DNA from: Phoenix dactylifera
Taxonomy: Eukaryota; Streptophyta; Magnoliopsida; Arecales; Arecaceae
Reading direction: 5' to 3'
Assembly: GCF_009389715.1 (NCBI RefSeq)
Contig: NC_052397.1
Location: 14,332,129-14,396,128 of the forward strand
Length of the DNA: 64,000 nt
Shown: positions 57,778 through 64,000 of the stretch, piece by piece
Position numbering within the stretch: the first letter of the stretch is position 1
How the letters are laid out: each line of letters opens with the position of its first letter
Notes under the pieces: model-generated
What the model saw: only the letters and a program-made list of their open reading frames with translations
Databases searched by the model: none
Told to the model about the DNA's origin: nothing
Made by a program: the position numbers and the translations under genes

Positions 57778-59489
57778 CAGCAATATTCGGCACTTTCTGC
57801 TATACCTGGGAGGCTTTTGGTCGATGCGGAGAAGGCACATGATTGACAGGGTTTGCTTGAATGCGATTGCCACGGGTTGAGCAGTCCCGAGGCCTTGTGT
57901 CGAGCTCTGTAGCTAATTATGTGACGGTTGCCTCCAACTCCTAGTGATTCTTTTATAGAACTTGGTGGTGATAATGTGCAAAATTGTTTCCCAAGTTCTA
58001 TTTCCACAATCTTCAGCATCTCATAAGGCAGTTAAAAACCTGTTGAACTTGGAGGAAACAGGAGAACCCTCTTCATTTATTTTTACAAGTGTTTGTGGTT
58101 TATTTAATGTATGGTAATCCTTGTGTTCCAAGAATACAAACAAATGTCTGAACTTCCCCATATTAGTTGCTTTGCCATGAAATATAAAAGCATACTCACA
58201 CCTACCAGAATGGTTTCCAAATGCTCGATCCCTGATCCCTCCGAGCTTAGCTGTTTTATTATTTGTGGTGATGCCTCTGCCCTTATATTAGCTAATTTAG
58301 CCTGCATGCATTAAGAACCATGCATTGTGTCCAAATAGGAGGACAGCCATAATGTTCAATCTTTTTTTTGTTTTTGTGTCTTACCTAAGTTACCTCTGCG
58401 TTTGATGTGCTTGCTACCTTCTGGATTTGCAACCCACATAAGCACAGCCCTCCAATGTTCCGAATGGTCAGACTCCCATGATCAAAGTTTCATGATGAAC
58501 ATGGTCCTAAAAAAATCTTGTTATATCAACATGAGTTTCTCCCCTTACATGCAGCATCTTACCATAATGATCTGTTCATGCTCGGGCTCGTGTCAGCTGC
58601 CTACACATTTGATCTCATTTTGACTAGGAAATGAGCTTCAACCAAGATGAATAAGATCTTGGTTCGATGAAAAGCTCGTTCTTGCAGCAGGTAGCTACCA
58701 TCTTTCCTGAATTACTGTAATCCTGTTTGGCGGCGGATAGCTGCACAGTATCTTGAATTGCTACTTGGTTATAACTTGCTTCACCCTTGGTTGTTCCCCT
58801 CTCGGATCATTTCTCTCCATGGAGAAATCTCTTGTTTATGTTGTTGAATAGTGCTACCTTCCCACACTTTACTATTTGTTCAGGTGCATGATTCTAAATT
58901 GCAGTCAGGGATGGGTACAATGCATGAGAGTAAAGTGACTGCTGAGTGAGACTCAATTCAGGTATAACCATTCAGCAAGCACCATGTTTGCATAGAGAAG
59001 ATTTGGCCATTTTTTATTTTTTTAAAATTATTATTATAATAATCATTATGGATAAACCTATGGCCTAACTATAAAAAAAGGACCAGTCAATACTTAATGG
59101 CTGCTGTAGCACACCAACCTACGGCCTAAGCAAGAAAAGGATTAGTCAATAATTTTTTGGTAATTTGGCACTACTGATGGTGCACGTTACCTAATTAGAT
59201 AACATTATCCATCAGTGCATGGTCTGAAAGTTAAAGGGACGAGTCCAAAACCAATGAAAAATGGTCAATAGGATTACTTATTTTAAAGAGAAGTACTTAT
59301 ATTTAATTAGAGACGGCAATCCATGACAAACGCAAAAGGCTTGCTTACATGGGTTGGGTTTAAGTGTAGCGTCCTGAAATTTTAAGTCTATCCCGGCTTG
59401 TTTAATAATTGGATTGGATTGGATTGATCGTTTGTCAACTTGTTTAACAATTGATTTCTCGCAGCACCTTGTTTCCGATTTCATTTTCC
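57778..59489. other. MetRS 3' UTR and intergenic region
   Basis: The first few hundred bases after the MetRS stop are probably its 3' untranslated region. The rest is AT-rich DNA with no recognisable gene or complete mobile element. Confidence 0.5.
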
Positions 59490-60990
59490 TAATGAAATGA
59501 ATGGTGGGTTCCCCACTGAACAATACCCTCCTCTGCTAATGAGATTGGTGGAAGAGAATCCATACACTAACCAGTTCAGTGTAAGAAACTCGAATTGGTC
59601 TTGCAATGGAGGTACAATAGTAGCATTATTTTTCGACTTTCATTTCTACCTTAGGATGAAAAAGGAGAACAGAAGGATCGCACCCAAGACTGCACCAGCT
59701 ACTGGAATCACTATTTTCAGCAGTAGAGGCCACTTTCTATTTTTGTATGATCTTCCTTGGCATGTGGGCAAGTGCAAATCTGGAACACCCCCACAGAGTC
59801 CACTATTTTCTTTGACTGAAACCTGAGTTGCATTTTTGAAGACCCCCTTCATTGGCACTTCACCTTCAGATGATTGAAAGACAAGAGTCAACTTTTGCGA
59901 CCGGTCCGAGTCCTCTAGAAGAGCTGGAGTAGGCCCTGTTAAATTGATCCAAGGTTGGCCAGGTTTCCAATTCCATAGGGAATTCTCCCTGAGATTTTAT
60001 TTGTTCCCATCATCAGTACTTGGAGATGTGAAGAAAGGTTACCTATTGAGTTGGGCAACATGCCTCCTAGCATATTGTCACCCAGTACAAGCACTTCCAA
60101 TTGGCTGCAGTTGGTCAAAGGGTCGAGGAACTCCCACTCCCTGGTGTTCTTCACCTCGAGATGATTTTCTCCTAGATTAATATGTTGTAGGCCTGCCAGT
60201 CTTCCAAGGTCCAATGCCACCCTTCCTCTCAAGTTGTTTTCTGCCATGTCTATGATATGAAGTCCTGAGGCATTTGCTAGTGTAGTAGGAATGTGTCCAT
60301 CAAAGTGGTTACCACCCAACAGAAGGCCCTGAAGATTAGGAAGGGTGATGACAATGTCAGGTGGAATGCTCCCTTGCAAATCATTAGACGCGGCCACAAA
60401 CCTAATCAATGATGACACCTTGTAAAGCTGAGGATTGCACCTGTAAGATTGTTGACATGACACTCGAAGATATTCTAGGCTTGTAAGCTGGCTAATCTCC
60501 TTCAGAATGCCACCATGCAGATGATTGTATTTGAGAGTTTGGTGAGTCATGACAGGTCACCAATTGAAGGTGGATTGAATCCAGTAAGGCTGTTGTCGAC
60601 AAGATACAGTTCACCAAGCTTTATAAGGGAGTCAATGTCCACTGAAATCTTGTCGTTGAGCCGGTTGCTTGACAAGTCAAGAGTTAGTAGCTCAAAGCAG
60701 TAAGTCAGGTTCACAGGGATTCCCCCTTGGAATGGATTGAAACTCAGGTTGAGATGTTTCAGCCGGTGCAAATGGCCTAATTCCGGGGGGATCTCGCTGA
60801 AGAAACTGTTGTTTCTGACATCGGAAGGTGAGGTTTCTAATGGATGGGGAGAGAGAGCCCTCCAATCCCCGAGAGCTGAGGTCCAAGGCAGCGACCCTCT
60901 GCTGGTGCTTCCTGCTGCATGTGACACCCTCCCAATTGCAGAAATGGATGGTGTTGTTCCACGAGCTTCAGGCGTTTGAGGGATCATGAA
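59490..60990 (-). pseudogene. LRR receptor-like kinase pseudogene (Xa21/EFR-type ectodomain), kinase domain lost
   Basis: Pieces of an LRR-XII-type receptor kinase lie in order on the minus strand but in different frames. The N-terminal cap reads SSWNNTIHFCNWEGVTC, preceded by a TGA at 60970-60968 where the family has a codon in DPxxALxSWN. A frame change near 60825 leads to RNNSFFSEIPPELGHLHRLK. Another TGA plus frame change lies at about 60535-60555. A good block of LRRs (LPNLQGLLLGGNHFDG ... IGNLSSHLQVL) then breaks off at about 59940, where several repeats are deleted. Next come SSEGEVPMKGVFKNAT, GLCGGVPDLHLPTC and a transmembrane segment WPLLLKIVIPVAGAVLG. After a stop, traces of the juxtamembrane region and a ruined glycine loop (RGGYCSV) end near 59500. 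No catalytic kinase part remains. Confidence 0.88.
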
Positions 60991-62793
60991 CTATTTGATA
61001 TGGCATGGGAGTGAGGTTACAAGCATCCAATTATCTACCTAAAGCATAATAAATTAGAATAAATTAAAGAAATGTAGGGAAGATGAGGTACCATGGAACA
61101 ATAAAATGTGCGGGTTTAGCGTCTGAGGCCTCCTTATCAACAAGTTTCCTCTTTCACACAATTTGATAGAAGAAGAAAGATAAAGGCTTCCTTCTCAACC
61201 TGATCCTCTTCATTTCTTGGAGAAAGCAGACCTGCATAGCATTTTTGGATCAGTTCAATCTTCTAGGCAGTAAAAGTATGTAGTTAGGATGGCTGAGCCT
61301 ATCCATCTCTTAGAGAGAGTAGCCAGTCATCCAATTTTCTGTCTAATGAATAGAGTTAGGTTTTCGACTCGCCTAGATCCTTTTTGTTAGAGCAGAACCT
61401 TTTTCTAGAAGTTCAGAGGAAAATAGGGGTTCAACTATTCAATGATATTAACTTAAGATAAAACTATAAAACCTTTTCCAACTAAAGCAAATTTACCTCC
61501 AGGACGGTTTATTAAGTGGTACACGATATTTACATGCTACAATTAGTGAATAAATGCTTGGTCATTCTGGATGCTTCAAAAGTGCAATACTACAAAGGAT
61601 TTTAGATCTCTACATCTATCTCAAAACTTTGACATCAATTCATTTGTTAGACTAAAGAATGCTGTTTGAAGAGTGAAACAGCAAAGAACATCGAATCCTG
61701 CTTAACTAATGACCAAAAACAATGAAAGAGTTTTCTTCTTCTGCTTTGACAACCATCAATCATAGTTCTCAGGCAACAGTGATATCTCAATGTTGTGCTT
61801 TCGCAGAGAAGATTACTGTATAAAAACTACCAGGATCTTCTCATAGGTAAAAATAACCTGTCCAAAAAATTTGTGCTCATTTTTCTGATCATTGATTTCT
61901 ATAATGAATGGCTTGCAGCTATCAAACTCAGAGAATCTTTGAACAAGAAAGGCAAGCCTGTTACTGTCAGACATCTTTTGTTAAGTTCAATCTTGATTAT
62001 ATGGGTCTGAACCGACTGATAATTAATTTTTTAGTATAAATTTTATCTCCTGAATAAATCTAGTTTCAGTTTATAAAAAATACAAATATCAGCAACTTCC
62101 AGAGCCAACTTTTGAACACTTGTGTGGTAGCCATCTGCATCATTTCAAAAATAGGGCCTACCTGTGTAATAATCTCAAGATTATTTTGTAATATTTATAT
62201 CAATAACGAGGCAGACTGTCTTTTAGTACATATTAGTGATGGACTCAGTGAAGTAGCACAAGGAAATATCATCACATTAAGTTATGAACTTCATCACATC
62301 GTGTGCACAAAAATTGGAATATCATAAATTGAGATTAATTATCAGAATTTGACATAGTTTCTAGTGTTTGCAATGCATGCCTTCATAAGAGAAACCAGGC
62401 ACTAACATTAGATATAGAGCACCAGGTACCTGTTGGTTCCCCTGTCAAATGTGCAATCAATACGAAACAGCAACAATCTCTACTTGGTAGAAAATCACAG
62501 GCAAAGAAATTCAATACAGGAGCAGGCTGCGATTCTAACAAGAAAAAAATCTGAACCACATATATTTATGCAATGAAAGTGCAAAGAAGACCTTATTTAT
62601 CTTCAATTTTCAATGAACCAATAGATATTAAAATATAACGCTTAAGATAGTAATGTACAGTATCCCACAGTAATGTACAGTATCCCACCTCAACCTTTTC
62701 TGTTACAAAATCGAAAGGACAGTCAATTTGCATTTGATGGAAATTCCAGCATGGTTGCTCAGTTTTGATCTAACAGTTGTTTTCTCAAGGGCT
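60991..62793. other. Intergenic region between the LRR pseudogene and the PPR gene
   Basis: AT-rich with no recognisable gene. It includes a perfect 20-bp tandem duplication (62650-62688) just before the PPR 3' end. The right part probably contains the PPR 3' untranslated region. Confidence 0.5.
62650..62688. repeat. 20-bp perfect tandem duplication
   Basis: TAATGTACAGTATCCCACAG followed at once by a second copy lacking only its last base match. A small replication-slippage type repeat. Confidence 0.85.
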
Positions 62794-64000
62794 TCATATC
62801 CCACAGACATGTTCCTCTAATTCTATAAGACTATAACCAGGAATTTTTCTCAACCCTCTTTCTCTAGCTATGGTTCTCAAGTTTGCAGCTTCACTCCACT
62901 TGCCAGCCTGAGCATATACATTTGAAACCAGTGCGTATGTGCCTGAGTTCGTGGGCTCTAGGTCTAGGAGCTGACTTCCAATAACCTCCCCAAGTTTTGT
63001 GTTTCTATGAATTCTGCAAGCAGCAAGCAGAGCACACAAGGCACTAGCCTTATCTCTTAAAGGAGAGCACTTCACAAAGTTGTATGCCTCTTCAAGTTGA
63101 CCTGCCCGACCCAGTAGATCAACCATGCAACCATAGTGCTCTTCCTGTGGACTAATGGAATGCTCATAACTCATGGAATTGAAGACACGCCAACCCTCTT
63201 CAACAAACCCAGCATGGCTGCAAGCTGAAAGCACTGAAGTGAATGTTAACTCATCTGGCTTCAGATTTTCCTTCTGCATTTGACTAAACAGCTCAAGCAC
63301 CTTTTTGCAGCGCCCATGCATCCCATATGCTGTGATCATTGTGTTCCATGAGGTCAGTCCTCTTTCTTTTGTATTATTGAATACAGCTTCTGAAGTATCT
63401 AGCCTTCCACACTTGCCATATGTATTTATTATTGAATTCATTGTGGCAGTATCTTTTTCCAAACAAGTTCTGTATAGGTACCCGTGGATTTCCTTCACTG
63501 GTTCTAAACATCCAAGCTGGGAAAGTGCTTGAAGCAGGGTTGTAATAGTCACTGTATCAGGCTTCTCTCCAGTTTGTTGCATTAGCTGAAACAGTGCTAG
63601 AGCTCCATCAGCATGACCATAATTTACATAGCCCATCATCATTGCTGTCCATGAGACCAAGTCTTTCTTTGCTATTGAGTTGAAAGTTGTCCTTGCAATG
63701 TCAATGCATCCACATTTTGCATACATGTGTAGAATCTGATTGGAAACATCCACATCTGTTTGGAGACAATACCTGACTACAAAACCATGGATCCACCTGC
63801 CTCTTCTTATGTCCGCTAGATCAGCAAATGTTGACAGCATACTCAGCACAGTTGCAGAGTTTGGTCTGACACCTGCTTTAACCATTTCACCAAACAAAAT
63901 GGTAGCCTCATAGACCATATCATTTTGGAGATAACCAGAAATCATTACATTATATAAGATCACATCTCTTATAATTAGCTGATCAAACAGTTCCCTAGCT
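62794..64000 (-). CDS. PLS-class pentatricopeptide repeat protein, E-type C-terminus (5' end beyond the window)
   Basis: PPR proteins of this class act in mitochondria or plastids on specific RNAs, usually in C-to-U editing. The minus-strand frame is open from the window edge to a stop at 62794, about 401 codons, without introns. It enters with ARELFDQL and DVILYNVMISGYLQND. It then shows P, L and S repeats with their usual landmarks: HGFVVRYCLQTDVDVSNQIL, MYAKCGCIDIARTTF, DLVSWTAMMMGY, SWNTMITAYGMHG, and PDELTFTSVLSACSHAGFVEEG. The E motif follows (LLDLEPTNSGTYALVSNVYA ... GLRKIPGYSLIE), ending soon after. There is no DYW deaminase domain, so an editing role would need a partner. The start codon and N-terminal targeting sequence lie beyond the right edge. 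The target RNA cannot be told. Confidence 0.92.
   Translation of the reverse strand, partial: ARELFDQLIIRDVILYNVMISGYLQNDMVYEATILFGEMVKAGVRPNSATVLSMLSTFADLADIRRGRWIHGFVVRYCLQTDVDVSNQILHMYAKCGCIDIARTTFNSIAKKDLVSWTAMMMGYVNYGHADGALALFQLMQQTGEKPDTVTITTLLQALSQLGCLEPVKEIHGYLYRTCLEKDTATMNSIINTYGKCGRLDTSEAVFNNTKERGLTSWNTMITAYGMHGRCKKVLELFSQMQKENLKPDELTFTSVLSACSHAGFVEEGWRVFNSMSYEHSISPQEEHYGCMVDLLGRAGQLEEAYNFVKCSPLRDKASALCALLAACRIHRNTKLGEVIGSQLLDLEPTNSGTYALVSNVYAQAGKWSEAANLRTIARERGLRKIPGYSLIELEEHVCGI

Overview
This window is nuclear DNA from a flowering plant, most probably a monocot. The genes have canonical GT-AG introns, several of them kilobases long. First exons are GC-rich and sit in AT-rich surroundings, as is usual in monocots. 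The spaces between genes hold hAT, Copia-type LTR and LINE remnants. A palm-like genome would fit, but that is inference. I found no bacterial-type operon, CRISPR array or rRNA, and no tRNA I could defend.

Layout, left to right. (1) 1550-8347, minus strand: a nine-exon CDK-like protein kinase of the plant At1g54610/IBS1 class, with an MGC acylation start. (2) 8.4-13.9 kb: intergenic DNA with a very good 39-bp-arm hairpin (9754-9869) and a 421-bp MITE-like element. (3) 14137-25867, minus strand: a group I WRKY transcription factor with two WRKY domains. Its C-terminal domain is split by a 9.1-kb intron. That intron holds a hAT-type MITE with perfect 8-bp target duplications, a decayed piece of plastid ycf2, a tandem array of about 188-bp units, and an inverted pair of GGTACC-rich repeats. 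(4) 26-36.5 kb: repeat-rich intergenic DNA with a LINE 3' end and poly(A), a Copia-derived non-autonomous LTR element (31506-34061), a small PPR-like relic and microsatellites. (5) 36556-41575, minus strand: a complete five-exon eIF5A gene of 159 residues, with telo-box motifs upstream. (6) 42871-46121: a complete hAT DNA transposon with a perfect 8-bp duplication (ATCACTTG). It has GC-rich palindromic subterminal repeats and a transposase frame broken only by two in-frame TAA codons. (7) 47570-57777, plus strand: a twelve-exon organellar methionyl-tRNA synthetase (OVA1 type, 609 residues). (8) 59490-60990, minus strand: a decayed LRR receptor-kinase pseudogene whose kinase domain is missing. 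(9) 62794-64000, minus strand: the 3' part of a PLS-class PPR gene that runs off the right edge.

The intact genes are ordinary housekeeping or regulatory plant genes. They do not form a functional cluster, although eIF5A, organellar MetRS and the PPR protein all belong broadly to translation and organelle gene expression. Exon borders were placed by hand from splice dinucleotides, reading-frame phase and family knowledge. In the four genes whose start lies in the window, the phases close exactly and total length matches the family. I did not find a credible undescribed biological system. The most interesting non-routine signals are the 9754-9869 hairpin, the subterminal palindromes and paired stops of the hAT element, and the nested insertions in the WRKY intron.
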